64,000 bases of DNA from Bifidobacterium subtile. Its GTDB lineage: Bacteria > Actinomycetota > Actinomycetes > Actinomycetales > Bifidobacteriaceae. The stretch is taken from NCBI RefSeq assembly GCF_000741775.1, contig NZ_JGZR01000006.1, forward strand, positions 372,001 through 436,000, in the 5' to 3' direction. The translations under genes and the position numbers were made by a program. Position 1 is the stretch's first letter, and each line of letters begins with the position of its first letter. Under the pieces are notes generated by a model. It saw nothing but the letters and a program-made list of their open reading frames with translations, was not told where the DNA came from and did no database searches. Of the stretch, positions 48,187-56,544 are shown piece by piece.

Positions 48187-49518
48187 CTACTTGCCGACTA
48201 GGCGTGGAATATAGCGTTGCATCATGAACGCGCCGACCAGTCCGCAGCATCCCATCAGCACAGCGGCGCCAGCCAGGCTTGATGCTGCCGTCATCGCCGA
48301 GATGGCAAGCGGGCCGAATGCCGAACCGGAGTCTGTGAACACGCGCCAGCCGCTTAGGAAACCGGGCATATCGTCAGGCGCGTATCGGGTTGCGAGATCG
48401 GAGCCCAGTGTCATGACGATGCCGCTGCCCAAGCCATTGGCTATCGAGCAGAGTATCGCAACGGCAATGTACCCCCATTCGACTGTGGCGAAGGGAATCA
48501 ACAGATGGCTTATGCTCAGGCCGATCAGTACTGGCACGGCGGCCCAACGGCGGCCGAAGCGGTCCATGACCTGCCCCGAAGTATAGAAGAGCGAAAGATC
48601 GACGGCTCCGGCGATGCCCATGATCAGCGCGATATGCGACTCCGAGACGTTGAGCTGCACGCCCCACAGCGGCAGTATGACCTGGCGGGAGGCACGCATG
48701 GCCTGCAGTATTCCGGCTGCGGTGCCCATGCGAATCAGCACCGAGAAATAGGTGACAATCGGCAGGCGATGGCGGGTTGGTTTGCGGGCTGCGCTATTTG
48801 CGCCGTTGCCGGAGTCGGCGTTGGCAACAGCAGCCTGCTGCGTCTGCGGCACAGGTTTGTTGCTTGCCGAGGGGAGGCCGCCTTTGTTATGGGCTTCCGC
48901 CAAGGCCTTGTTCTTGGACAGTATTTGCTCAGGATCGGGTATCGCCCACAACACGATCAGCACCGTCAAACAGGCGACCACATGCAGCCAGTACACGCTG
49001 CGCGACCCGGCGAGCGCGATGACGGGAGAGGCGAGAAATGGCCCAACGAAATATCCGACCCTGGTTGTGCCGCCAAGCAGCGACAGTGCGCGGGCACGGT
49101 ACCACAGGGGAGTCCATACGGTGAGAAAGGTGTGCCGAGCGAGATTGAAGGCGGCTGAAGCGATGCCGATCATCAAGACCCCAGCGGCCAACACGGCAAG
49201 ATTCGGGGCCTTCCGGCAGATGACCGCTGAAACAATCGCCGCGATAGCCGCCACGCGCATGGCGAAGGTCTCGCCCCAACGTGCGACGATGACGCCAGCC
49301 GGAATGTCGCCGATCACCACGCCGATCATGAGCAAGCCCGATATGATGCCCGACGTAGCGACGTTCGCCTCCAGCGCCGTAGCGGTAAGGGGCACCACCG
49401 GAATCAGCGCGCCCTCGCCGGTCGCGAAGAGAATCGCAGGCATATATACCGGCACGAACAAGTGCCGCAGAAAATCCGTCTGATCGGCCTTCGCGTTCTG
49501 CTCCATACCGTGCGCCAT
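48187..49518 (-). CDS. MFS transporter
   Basis: A 443-residue major facilitator protein with about 12 hydrophobic helices and a central cytoplasmic loop rich in Ala/Asn/Gln (around residues 205-250). VVIGDIPAGVIVARWGE at about 66-82 is the loop 2-3 signature. It resembles drug-efflux permeases by layout, but the substrate cannot be read. AGGAGG lies 11 nt before the ATG. The gene points away from the hairpin at 49652. Confidence 0.85.
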   Translation of the reverse strand: MAHGMEQNAKADQTDFLRHLFVPVYMPAILFATGEGALIPVVPLTATALEANVATSGIISGLLMIGVVIGDIPAGVIVARWGETFAMRVAAIAAIVSAVICRKAPNLAVLAAGVLMIGIASAAFNLARHTFLTVWTPLWYRARALSLLGGTTRVGYFVGPFLASPVIALAGSRSVYWLHVVACLTVLIVLWAIPDPEQILSKNKALAEAHNKGGLPSASNKPVPQTQQAAVANADSGNGANSAARKPTRHRLPIVTYFSVLIRMGTAAGILQAMRASRQVILPLWGVQLNVSESHIALIMGIAGAVDLSLFYTSGQVMDRFGRRWAAVPVLIGLSISHLLIPFATVEWGYIAVAILCSIANGLGSGIVMTLGSDLATRYAPDDMPGFLSGWRVFTDSGSAFGPLAISAMTAASSLAGAAVLMGCCGLVGAFMMQRYIPRLVGK

Positions 49519-49651
49519 TCCGGGCCGTGCCTCCTCTTTGCTCTATATCACTTGCGTGAGCCGTCTTGTTGCGCGGCCGTTCAGAGAAAACCGTTCGGCC
49601 GACTGTTCCGTTGCGAACCGCCCCGGTGGGTAAGCCTTCCTGTGGACTGCT

Positions 49652-49703
49652 TTGTGTGGTCTTTCCCGCAGGAGCTTTTTCTCATGCGGGAAAGACCACA
49701 CAA
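49652..49703. repeat. Long hairpin of the CCCGCA/TGCGGG type (R6)
   Basis: Perfect 19-bp arms (TTGTGTGGTCTTTCCCGCA and its complement) enclose a 14-nt loop, GGAGCTTTTTCTCA. The apical CCCGCA/TGCGGG matches hairpins R1-R5, but the basal stem differs. The surrounding 49519-49994 has no supported gene. Confidence 0.75.
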
Positions 49704-49994
49704 GGAATCCGAGCCGCAGCTCCCGTAGTCGCGTCCAATTGCCCAAGGCCGTAACTCATTGGCCGCAATACATTGACTGCCTGCGCAAAATCCTCACCGA
49801 CCCTAGCAGTATAGCCCGTACCTATATGTCATGCGATGATCTGATGCGATACATGAAACAGGTGTGAAATACGGTTGCCGCAAGTCCAAGGAGGCAGAAC
49901 CGTTGGGCGCCGAGGCCGCAAAGTGTCTTGACCGGCATAGCAAAGAAATCACGAATACGACCAAGTTTAGATATGCCGGGCGTCAAAGCATACG

Positions 49995-50387
49995 TCACGC
50001 CACGCCAACGCTGGCTTCGACCCAGTCGCGCAGTTGCTTGAGCGGTACCGAGGCGCTTCTGCCGAAATCGGTGAGCGCGTATTCGACTCGCGTTGGCACT
50101 TCGGCGTACACGGTGCGCGTGATAAGGTCTTCGGCTTCCAAGCGTTTGAGGGTATGAGAAAGCACTTTCGGGCTGATGCCCTCGAGAAGCCGACGGAGCT
50201 GGCCGAATCGCAACGGGCCATCTTCAAGTGCGCCGATGGCCAGCGCACTCCATTTGTTGGCGAGAAGATCGAGCATGTCGCGGCACGGGCACATCGCGGC
50301 GTAGACGTCGTTGCGGGCGCACGCATCGGCTGGTGCGGCAGCAGAAACAGCAGAAGAAGCGGCAGCAACTACAGAACGTTGAGACAT
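49995..50387 (-). CDS. HxlR-family transcriptional regulator
   Basis: A 130-residue winged-helix protein of the HxlR/YodB kind. CPCRDMLDLLANKWSALAIGAL at about 33-54 holds the conserved Cys used by redox-sensing members, followed by LRFGQLRRLLEGISPKVLSHTLKRLEAEDLI. A second cysteine pair (Cys23, Cys33/35) is present. It is divergent from an oxidoreductase gene, the usual arrangement for quinone- or aldehyde-responsive regulators. Confidence 0.9.
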   Translation of the reverse strand: MSQRSVVAAASSAVSAAAPADACARNDVYAAMCPCRDMLDLLANKWSALAIGALEDGPLRFGQLRRLLEGISPKVLSHTLKRLEAEDLITRTVYAEVPTRVEYALTDFGRSASVPLKQLRDWVEASVGVA

Positions 50388-50403
50388 AACCCAAAGTATA
50401 TCA

Positions 50404-50420
50404 AGTTTCTTAAAGAAACT
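50404..50420. promoter_or_regulatory. Palindromic operator between the HxlR gene and the oxidoreductase gene
   Basis: AGTTTCTT-A-AAGAAACT is a perfect 8-bp inverted repeat in the 78-bp divergent gap, flanked by TATA-rich sequence. It is well placed to let the HxlR protein control both genes. Confidence 0.7.
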
Positions 50421-50465
50421 ATATGCCCTTGACGGTAACTGGCTGCTGTTTGATACGGTGCTCGC

Positions 50466-51488
50466 ATGAATACAACAACAGCCATAGGCTATGAAGCAAA
50501 CCTGCCCATCACCGATCCGTCGAGTCTCGTCGAGCGCGAGATCGCAGTACCTTCCCCTCGCGCACATGACCTGCTGGTCGAAGTCAAGGCGGTTTCCGTG
50601 AACCCGGCGGACGTGAAACTGCGTGCGCAGGCGTCTGCGAAAAACTTTCCCGAAGGATTCCGCGTGCTCGGCTTCGACGCGGCGGGCGTCGTGAAGTCGG
50701 TCGGGAGCGCGGTCACCCTGTTCGAGCCGGGCGACGAAGTCTTCTATGCGGGAACGATTGACCGGCCGGGCACGAATCAGCGGCTTCACTTGGTTGACGA
50801 GCGCATCGTCGGCCGCAAGCCGGCTACTCTCTCGTTCGCATACGCCGCAGCACTTCCGCTGACTTCGATCACCGCGTGGGAGGTGCTGTTCGATCGGTTC
50901 GGGCTTACGTCTGCCAGCAGCGGCACCTTACTCGTGGTTGGGGCTACGGGTGGCGTGGGGTCAGTGATGGTGCAACTGGCCGAGGCCTTGCTGCCGAAAG
51001 TATCGGTGATTGCCACCGCGTCCACGCCCGAACGCGCCGAATACATCCGAGGCTTGGGAGCGGAATACACAGTGAACCATCGCGGTAACCTTGCCGCACA
51101 GGTTTTGGATATCGCCCCGCAAGGAGTGGACTGGCTGTTTACTGCGCATTCCGAGCATCAGCTGCCGCTGTATGCGAAGATTGTCCGCCCATTCGGCCAG
51201 ATTACCGCCATTGATGACGGCCCGCGCAATGTCGAGCCGCTGAAGGCCAAGAGCATTACGTGGCATTGGGAACTTATGTTCACGCGGCCGGTTCAGCAGA
51301 CGCCGGATATGATCGCTCAACACGATCTGCTCGACCGTGTCGCCGATTTGGTCGACGAGGGTCGATTGCACACGACCGTCACGCGCACGCTCACGCCGAT
51401 TAACGCGGCCACGCTGCGGCAGGCTCACGAATTGGTGGAGTCCGAGCGCACTGTCGGCAAGGTCGTGGTGGCGGACTGGGAACAGTAG
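50466..51488 (+). CDS. Zinc-type alcohol dehydrogenase-like / quinone oxidoreductase
   Basis: A 340-residue medium-chain dehydrogenase/reductase of the zinc-binding-ADH-like (ZADH) quinone reductase branch. It has a GroES-like N-terminal half (VKAVSVNPADVKLR, GFDAAGVV) and a Rossmann domain with LLVVGATGGVGSVMVQLA (residues about 156-173). The cysteine and histidine ligands of catalytic zinc are absent, so it is a zinc-independent NADPH reductase. Divergence from an HxlR gene suggests induction by quinones or other electrophiles. Confidence 0.9.
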   Translation: MNTTTAIGYEANLPITDPSSLVEREIAVPSPRAHDLLVEVKAVSVNPADVKLRAQASAKNFPEGFRVLGFDAAGVVKSVGSAVTLFEPGDEVFYAGTIDRPGTNQRLHLVDERIVGRKPATLSFAYAAALPLTSITAWEVLFDRFGLTSASSGTLLVVGATGGVGSVMVQLAEALLPKVSVIATASTPERAEYIRGLGAEYTVNHRGNLAAQVLDIAPQGVDWLFTAHSEHQLPLYAKIVRPFGQITAIDDGPRNVEPLKAKSITWHWELMFTRPVQQTPDMIAQHDLLDRVADLVDEGRLHTTVTRTLTPINAATLRQAHELVESERTVGKVVVADWEQ

Positions 51489-51630
51489 GACTGCGTGCGG
51501 CTGGGTGCCGGACTTCGGGTTGCGGCTCGGGTTACAGGCAATGTCATGTGCAGCGCACTGTGCCTGCAGGGGTGCATCTTGCTGATGTGCGGCGGTTTGG
51601 CATCGAACGCCAGTAAGCGTAGGCGTTTTG

Positions 51631-52157
51631 GTTATGTATACCTTATTATGCTCTGGCGTGTGTGGTTCATGGTGCAGTCTATCTGACTGTTCGCCCGGGT
51701 CGCTCTTGGCTGCTGCTTGAAATTCATTAGGTTGATTTGAGTGAATGGGACGGTCCTATGCGAGAAAACACTCACATGGTAGCTTGCAGAGGCGTTGGAA
51801 TTCCGCCAAGATGCCGTGTGCTGAATTCATCGGCTACTTGACGAAGTGCCTAATGAACGAAAAAAGCACCTAATGAATGAGTAAACGGCGATGCTGATGT
51901 GCCGGGGAGCGTATGGAGCTTTTGCCATCCGACCGTAGCATTACAGCCATTCATTAGGTGCTTTTTTCGTTCATTAGGCAGATGCGAAAGTATGCGACGT
52001 ATGTGTGACGTGCATGCTGTCTCGTAATCGTTGGTATTTCACCGATTCTAAATATACGGTGAATCTTCGTGGCCGCCCACTCAGACAGCTGTGCATGGAA
52101 ATCTGCCTAATGAATTCTCTGCGCGTTCCTAGCGCATGCTTGTTCGCCCGTGTCAGT
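51631..52157 (+). repeat. ~525-bp intergenic inverted-repeat element, copy 2
   Basis: It is a direct, diverged repeat of 54139-54664. Its core is a 33-bp perfect inverted repeat (51847-51879 and 51948-51980) with a 68-nt spacer; the arms start TGCCTAATGAACGAAAAAAG. The word CCTAATGAA recurs at six places in the unit. Shared landmarks are GGTTCATGGTGCA, GACTGTTCGCCCGGGTCGC, GGAATTCCGCCAA, AAAGTATGCGACGT and GCATGGAAATCTGC. No gene is seen. Confidence 0.8.
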
Positions 52158-52400
52158 TGTTGCTAAAGCTGGAATTCGAGCTGCTGCCATTGTTCGAACT
52201 ACTGCCGCTGCCGCTGTCAGTGCAGCCGCCTTCGTGACGTTTGCAGTCATCGTCTCCGTGCTATGCATCGCCATTGGCCTCATGCTTGCCGCCATGCGCA
52301 CCAGTATTGGCTCCGTTGACCTTGCTAATTCCGTCGAAAGCTAGGAATTCGTGATGCTGGGGATGTGTGGGTTCTGCTGATTGCCACCGCGCCTGCATCA
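52153..52400 (-). pseudogene. Remnant of a Gly/Ser/Asn-tailed protein, 3' end
   Basis: Read on the minus strand, a frame ends GSSSNNGSSSNSSFSN-stop at 52153. It matches the end of the remnant at 54660 and the non-coding sequence beyond the stop. Upstream in the same frame is a Gly/His/Asn-rich stretch interrupted by TAG (near 52260). No credible start or domain remains. It appears to be a decayed duplicate. Confidence 0.5.
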
Positions 52401-52434
52401 CCCGAGAATGTTCGCAACGACTGCCTGAAGCGCG

Positions 52435-53067
52435 TTATCGTTTGTTGATGAATTTGCCAGCCAATGCGTATACCTGCCTGATCTCGCTTGAGGATATATC
52501 CCATTGCCTGAGTTCCTCTGCGATGAGCTCTGGATGCTTTTTGCTGATGTCCCGTAGCGCGTTCCCGACGGATTTGCGCATGTATGAACTGTCGTCTTCC
52601 TTGTGGGCAGACAGCAGTTGTATGGCTGCTTGCGGATTTTCCTTGAAATACGGGCGGCTTGTCCATATTCTCAACCCTTCCGAAACGGCCCTGCGCGTGT
52701 TCGGGCAATCGCTCTCGAGCCAGTTTTCAATGACTGGCAGCGCATGTTCGTAGCCGGTCAGCCGGCAATAGCTGTCAAACGCCTTCGCCAGCACCTCTTG
52801 GATTCGCCAATTATCGTGCCGGCTCACTGTATCTCTGAGGAAGAGCAGCGCATCGTCATTCTCGGCTGCGCAATCTCCCAGCATAAACACGCCCGCCTCT
52901 TGGACCTGATAATTGCCGGATTCGTACAGCGCCAATCCCATGTCACAGCATTCTTCCAACGAATGAGACCGGGAAAACTCCTCGGCATCGTCCCGTATCA
53001 GTGTGAAGCTTATTTTTTCGGAATATCGCTCTTCGAGGAGAGCGGGGAAATCCGTGTAATCGTTCAT
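52435..53067 (-). CDS. AlkD-like HEAT-repeat protein (DNA alkylation repair family)
   Basis: A 210-residue helical protein built of HEAT-like repeats (NYQVQEAGVFMLGDC, DNWRIQEVLAKAFDSYC, NTRRAVSEGLRIWTSRPYF, SYMRKSVGNALRDISKKHPELIAEEL). This pattern is that of AlkD/DUF-type DNA alkylation repair proteins, which excise 3- and 7-alkylpurines. The diagnostic Trp and Asp residues are partly visible (WTSRP), but catalytic identity is not certain. It lies alone between the direct repeats at 51631 and 54139. Confidence 0.7.
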   Translation of the reverse strand: MNDYTDFPALLEERYSEKISFTLIRDDAEEFSRSHSLEECCDMGLALYESGNYQVQEAGVFMLGDCAAENDDALLFLRDTVSRHDNWRIQEVLAKAFDSYCRLTGYEHALPVIENWLESDCPNTRRAVSEGLRIWTSRPYFKENPQAAIQLLSAHKEDDSSYMRKSVGNALRDISKKHPELIAEELRQWDISSSEIRQVYALAGKFINKR

Positions 53068-53172
53068 TGTGGTGTCTCCGAGTCCGACTGTGCGCTATGC
53101 CTTATTGATGGATCTCGAACCGCTTACTGTCTTCATTGTAGATGTGCCGCAGGGCAATGTGATCGTTCCTAC

Positions 53173-53218
53173 TTGACTTTCCCCAACGGAAAGTATTATG
53201 CTTTCCTTATCGGAAAGT
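53173..53218 (+). promoter_or_regulatory. Promoter with two tandem operators
   Basis: TTGACT (53173-53178) and TTATGC (53196-53201) fit a -35/-10 pair with 17-bp spacing. Two related palindromes overlay it: ACTTTCC-N5-GGAAAGT (53176-53194) and CTTTCC-N5-GGAAAG (53201-53217), 24 bp centre to centre. The winged-helix protein two genes downstream is the obvious autoregulator. Confidence 0.75.
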
Positions 53219-53265
53219 AAAAGCCTCGAACTCCCCTGCGAGGCACGGCAGTAAAGGAATCCATC

Positions 53266-53742
53266 ATGGATAACGGTAAAGAGCCGTCTGCAACGCAGGC
53301 CAAAGAGCTCCTCGACTCTCTCGCTGCCGACCGGCGTGCCCTCAGCGGCAAAGCAACCGTGTCTACTTGGTACGCCCTGCTGAGCGGGTTCGTGATGTTT
53401 ATCTTCGCAGTGATGTCGAGTTTCATGATTCGAGAGAACAATCTTGCCTTGCTTATACCGATTATGACGGTAAGCATCATTTTTATCGGTATATCCGTCT
53501 GGTATTCGCTTCGTTCGGGCGTAGGCATCGTCCATCCCAGAACCAGGAAGGCCGGCATCCTCTACGTGCTCAACAGCGTAAGTTTACTTGTGGGACTCTT
53601 GGGAGGCGTAGCTGTCGCGCTGCTCACGTCGCTGCATTGGGCGGTCTTCTGCGGCATCGCTCTGCTGTTCGAAATGCTAGCTGCGGCGTTGCTTGTGCTG
53701 TATGGCCGCGAGCAGCGCCGTGCCATCGAAGCAGGCGAGTGA
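53266..53742 (+). CDS. Small four-helix membrane protein paired with a winged-helix regulator
   Basis: A 158-residue protein with a cytoplasmic N-terminus (KEPSATQAKELLDSLAADRRAL) and four hydrophobic helices in two pairs (about 36-56, 60-80, 100-122 and 126-146). No enzymatic motif is visible. The ATG follows AAGGAATCC. It is followed 4 bp later by a HTH gene and shares its operator-bearing promoter. Such membrane protein plus HTH pairs are common, but this one has no clear function. Confidence 0.75.
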   Translation: MDNGKEPSATQAKELLDSLAADRRALSGKATVSTWYALLSGFVMFIFAVMSSFMIRENNLALLIPIMTVSIIFIGISVWYSLRSGVGIVHPRTRKAGILYVLNSVSLLVGLLGGVAVALLTSLHWAVFCGIALLFEMLAAALLVLYGREQRRAIEAGE

Positions 53743-53746
53743 GCCG

Positions 53747-54058
53747 ATGACCGATGCGACGAAAGTTCCAGCCCAATTCGACGAACTCATCCATGAACCC
53801 ACCAGAATGCGCATCTGCGGTCTGCTGGCACAGACAACTGCGCTGAAATTCAGCACGCTCAGGGACACGCTCGGCGTCAGCGATGCCGTCTGCTCCAAAC
53901 ACGTCAAGGCGCTCGCCGAGCGGCAGTACGTCAGCGCAAGCAAAGTCAAAAGCGAGAACAGCAACCATCAGGTTTCATGGATATCACTCACCGAGCAAGG
54001 CCGCCGAGCTTTCGATGGGCACATGAACATGCTCCGCAACATAGCCGAGGGCAAGTGA
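53747..54058 (+). CDS. Winged-helix DNA-binding regulator (HTH_34-type)
   Basis: A 103-residue DNA-binding protein. FDELIHEPTRMRICGLLA, then KFSTLRDTLGVSDAVCSKHVKALAERQYV and VSWISLTEQGRRAFDGHM form a MarR/ArsR-like winged helix of the small HTH_34 group. The last helix probably dimerises. It is co-transcribed with the membrane protein (4-bp gap) and likely binds the twin palindromes at 53176-53217. Confidence 0.85.
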   Translation: MTDATKVPAQFDELIHEPTRMRICGLLAQTTALKFSTLRDTLGVSDAVCSKHVKALAERQYVSASKVKSENSNHQVSWISLTEQGRRAFDGHMNMLRNIAEGK

Positions 54059-54138
54059 TTACGGGGAAAGGGGCATTTGCGGGAGCGTATCTCGTTCGCG
54101 TGCGGCGACTCGGCGCTGAATCGCCGCAGGTGTTCTAG

Positions 54139-54664
54139 CTTTATGTACCTTATTGTGTTCTGACAAGTGTGGTTCATGGTGCATTTCGTCCGACTGTTCG
54201 CCCGGGTCGCGTTTGGCTGCTGCTTGAACATCTATTAAGCAGATTTGGGTGAACGAGATGGTTTGGCACGAGAAAACGCTCATATGTTAGTTCTCAGAAA
54301 CGTTGAAATTCCGCCAAAATGCAGCGGCCAAATTTGGAGGCTACTTTGCAAAGTGCTTAATAGACGAAAAAAGTGCTTAATTAACGGGTAACCGATGACG
54401 TTGGTTTGCCGGTGTCTTATGTGGACGCTTGCCCGCGTGGACAGATCGGGCAAGCCGCGTTTAGACGCTTATTAAGCACTTTTTTCGTCTATTAAGCACA
54501 TACGTAAAGTATGCGACGTGTGCGTAATCATGCAATCATTGGAATTCCGCCAATCCGAACTGTGCGTCGAAGCTCCATGAAGCCTTGTTCGGGCACTTGC
54601 GCATGGAAATCTGCTTAATAGATTTCCACGCGCCTCTCATTCATGTCTGTTCGCCTGTGTCAGT
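54139..54664 (+). repeat. ~525-bp intergenic inverted-repeat element, copy 3
   Basis: A diverged direct repeat of 51631-52157. The core is a 29-bp perfect inverted repeat (54353-54381 and 54471-54499) whose arms begin GTGCTTAATAGACGAAAAAA. Here the recurring word is GCTTAATAGA (or its complement) at the positions where copy 2 has CCTAATGAA. The spacer contains a small hairpin CTTGCCCG/CGGGCAAG (54428-54454). GGAATTCCGCC boxes lie near 54305 (one mismatch) and 54541. Confidence 0.8.
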
Positions 54665-55011
54665 TGCTGGAACCGGAGTTCGAGCTGCTGCCGTTGCCGG
54701 TACCGCTGCCGCCGCCGAAGCCGCCGCGCATGCCGCCGAGACCGGTCTGACCTTCCATGATGGACTGGGGTGAGCTGATGATGCCGTTGTCATTCTGCCC
54801 GATGGCGGTTACGGTGTCGCCCGGACTTGAGGTCGCTGATCTTGCCCTTCGAAGCCATCGTGACCGGCACAGCGATCACGGCGATAAGAATGATATTGAG
54901 CCAATTGTGTTTTTTCGTCGCAATCTGATCGCTTACCCCGGTTTTGGCTTCCGCACCGGCACTAGCCCTCGCGGCATCGTTTCTTGCCACGATTCCGTTA
55001 TCCGTCTCAAC
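54660..55011 (-). pseudogene. Decayed membrane/secreted protein gene (internal deletion and frameshift)
   Basis: On the minus strand a frame reads KTGVSDQIATKKHNWLNIILIAVIAV (a membrane helix), runs directly into VTMASKGKISDLKSG, and then shifts frame near 54817-54826 into DTVTAIGQNDNGIISS, ending in a Gly/Ser/Asn-rich tail at the TGA at 54660. KISDLKxGDTVTAIGQ resembles DUF5666-type repeat domains. The jump from helix to C-terminal domain suggests an internal deletion. The tail matches the remnant at 52153. Confidence 0.65.
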
Positions 55012-55154
55012 AACGAATGAAAGTTTCCATGCGTGACAAAAAGCAATGGGAAACCGCTGAACTTTTCATGAGAAGGGCTGGTTGCTGAGAAAGACAGCGG
55101 GTTTGTCCTGATTTTGTCCTGATTCGATGCCTGCGCCGCGTCGGTCGAAAACGC

Positions 55155-55185
55155 AAAAAGGCTAGGAGCCTTGTGGCTCCTAGCC
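55155..55185 (-). terminator. Intrinsic terminator of the tRNA gene
   Basis: GGCTAGGAGCC and GGCTCCTAGCC form an 11-bp perfect stem with a 4-nt loop, followed on the minus strand by five T residues, immediately beyond the tRNA 3' end. Confidence 0.95.
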
Positions 55186-55190
55186 TCTGA

Positions 55191-55267
55191 TGGTAGCGGG
55201 ATCAGGATTTGAACCTGAGACCTCTGGGTTATGAGCCCAGCGAGCTACCGAGCTGCTCCATCCCGCG
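55191..55267 (-). tRNA. Initiator tRNA-fMet (anticodon CAT)
   Basis: A full cloverleaf of 77 nt with encoded CCA. The anticodon loop CTCATAA is closed by three G-C pairs (GGG/CCC), the hallmark of initiator tRNA. Position 1 is C and position 72 is T, giving the unpaired first position also typical of initiators. The remaining acceptor stem is GCGGGA/TCCCGC. It is a single gene with its own promoter and terminator. Confidence 0.97.
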
Positions 55268-55293
55268 TCGGCTGCTTTCAAGCAGCTCTATAT

Positions 55294-55321
55294 ACAATAG
55301 GTGCGGAATCCTAAAAGTCAA
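55294..55321 (-). promoter_or_regulatory. Promoter of the initiator tRNA
   Basis: On the minus strand TTGACT (55316-55321) and TATTGT (55294-55299) are separated by 16 bp, 27 bp before the tRNA. A GCTGCTT/AAGCAGC hairpin lies in the short leader (55271-55286). Confidence 0.7.
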
Positions 55322-55494
55322 ACCGTCGGCGAGTTTCAGCGCCCAGCGAACGACGGGCAAGAGCACCCGGTAAGCGTCCAAATCCCTTTGCGCACAAGGG
55401 TTGCGGACACTGCAAACGCCGAATCGACGCGGCGACACGAACAGTATTCAGCACATCGACTGCTGCTTATCCGTGGTCCCGCGATAATAGGGAT

Positions 55495-56544
55495 ATGCCT
55501 ATCAAGATCCCAAGCGGCCTGCCCGCTCGTGACATCCTCGACTCCGAGCGCATCTTCGCGCTCGAGAAGCCCGAGGCCGAACAACAACGCGTGCGTCCGC
55601 TGCGGCTTGTGATCCTCAACCTCATGCCCAAGAAGATCGAGACGGAAACCCAGCTGCTACGGCTGATCTCCAAATCCCCGCTGCAGGTGGAAATCGATTT
55701 CATGAAGACCTCGACGCATGAAGGCACGCATGTCAGCTCTGACCACCTGGTGAAGTTCTACGAGAACCCGGACGAGTTCGCCGACAACTATTATGACGGT
55801 CTGGTCATCACCGGTGCGCCGGTCGAGCATCTCGACTTCGAGCAGGTCGACTACTGGCAGGAGTTCAAGGAGATCGTCGACTGGGCCTCGCGCCATGTGT
55901 TCTCGACGATGTATCTGTGCTGGGGCGCGATGGGCGCACTCAACTACCGCTACGGGGTGCGCAAGCAGCTGTTGGACGAGAAGATCTTCGGCGTCTTCCC
56001 GCAGTACCTGCAGGACGAGTACTGCTTCCTGACCAACGGCTTCGACGAGATCGCTTTGCAGCCGCATTCGCGTCTCGCCGGGGTCAACGAGGCCGACGTG
56101 GCGGCCAATCCCGACCTGCAGGTTTTGACATGGGGGCCGCAATCCGGGCCGGGGCTGATCGCGACGCGCGACTTCTCCGAGGTTTTCGCGCTGGGTCACT
56201 GGGAGTATGGCAAGTACACCCTTGCCGAGGAATACAAGCGCGATATGGACAAGGGCATGACAAATGTGCCCTTCCCGCGCAACTACTTCCCCGACGACAA
56301 CCCGAACGTGGAGCCGCTGTTCTCGTGGCGCGCGCACGCGAATCTGCTGTGGCGCAACTGGCTCAACTGGGTCTACCAGACCACGCCGTACGATCTGCGC
56401 GAGGTCCCGCAGCTGCGGGCGGAGAAGCGATTGGGCACCGAGCGCTCGATTCGCCATGCCCCGGGCAGTCCGCGCGCGGACGGCTTCGCACCGTTCGAGG
56501 GTCGGCGATATGGCATGGGCGGCGTGGCTCCCGGGCTGGCATGA
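55495..56544 (+). CDS. metA: Homoserine O-acyltransferase MetA
   Basis: MetA activates homoserine with a succinyl or acetyl group in methionine synthesis. The 349-residue protein starts MPIKIPSGLPARDIL, has the catalytic cysteine in STMYLCWGAMGAL (about residue 142), the ITGAPVEHLDFEQVDYW substrate region and FALGHWEYGKYTLAEEYKRD near 225-250 with catalytic His/Glu. No ribosome site precedes the ATG; a GATAAT box ends about six bases upstream, so the mRNA may be leaderless. It is divergent from the initiator tRNA. Confidence 0.95.
   Translation: MPIKIPSGLPARDILDSERIFALEKPEAEQQRVRPLRLVILNLMPKKIETETQLLRLISKSPLQVEIDFMKTSTHEGTHVSSDHLVKFYENPDEFADNYYDGLVITGAPVEHLDFEQVDYWQEFKEIVDWASRHVFSTMYLCWGAMGALNYRYGVRKQLLDEKIFGVFPQYLQDEYCFLTNGFDEIALQPHSRLAGVNEADVAANPDLQVLTWGPQSGPGLIATRDFSEVFALGHWEYGKYTLAEEYKRDMDKGMTNVPFPRNYFPDDNPNVEPLFSWRAHANLLWRNWLNWVYQTTPYDLREVPQLRAEKRLGTERSIRHAPGSPRADGFAPFEGRRYGMGGVAPGLA

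Noticed and set aside
52107..52301. 64-codon minus-strand frame beside copy 2 of the element
   Set aside because: It has Ala/Met/Thr-rich composition without similarity to anything recognised. The neighbouring frame carries the tail shared with the 54660 remnant and is the better explanation.
51631..54664. Insertion sequence or prophage between the direct repeats
   Set aside because: No transposase, integrase or phage gene was found between or beside the repeats, and no target-site duplication could be read.
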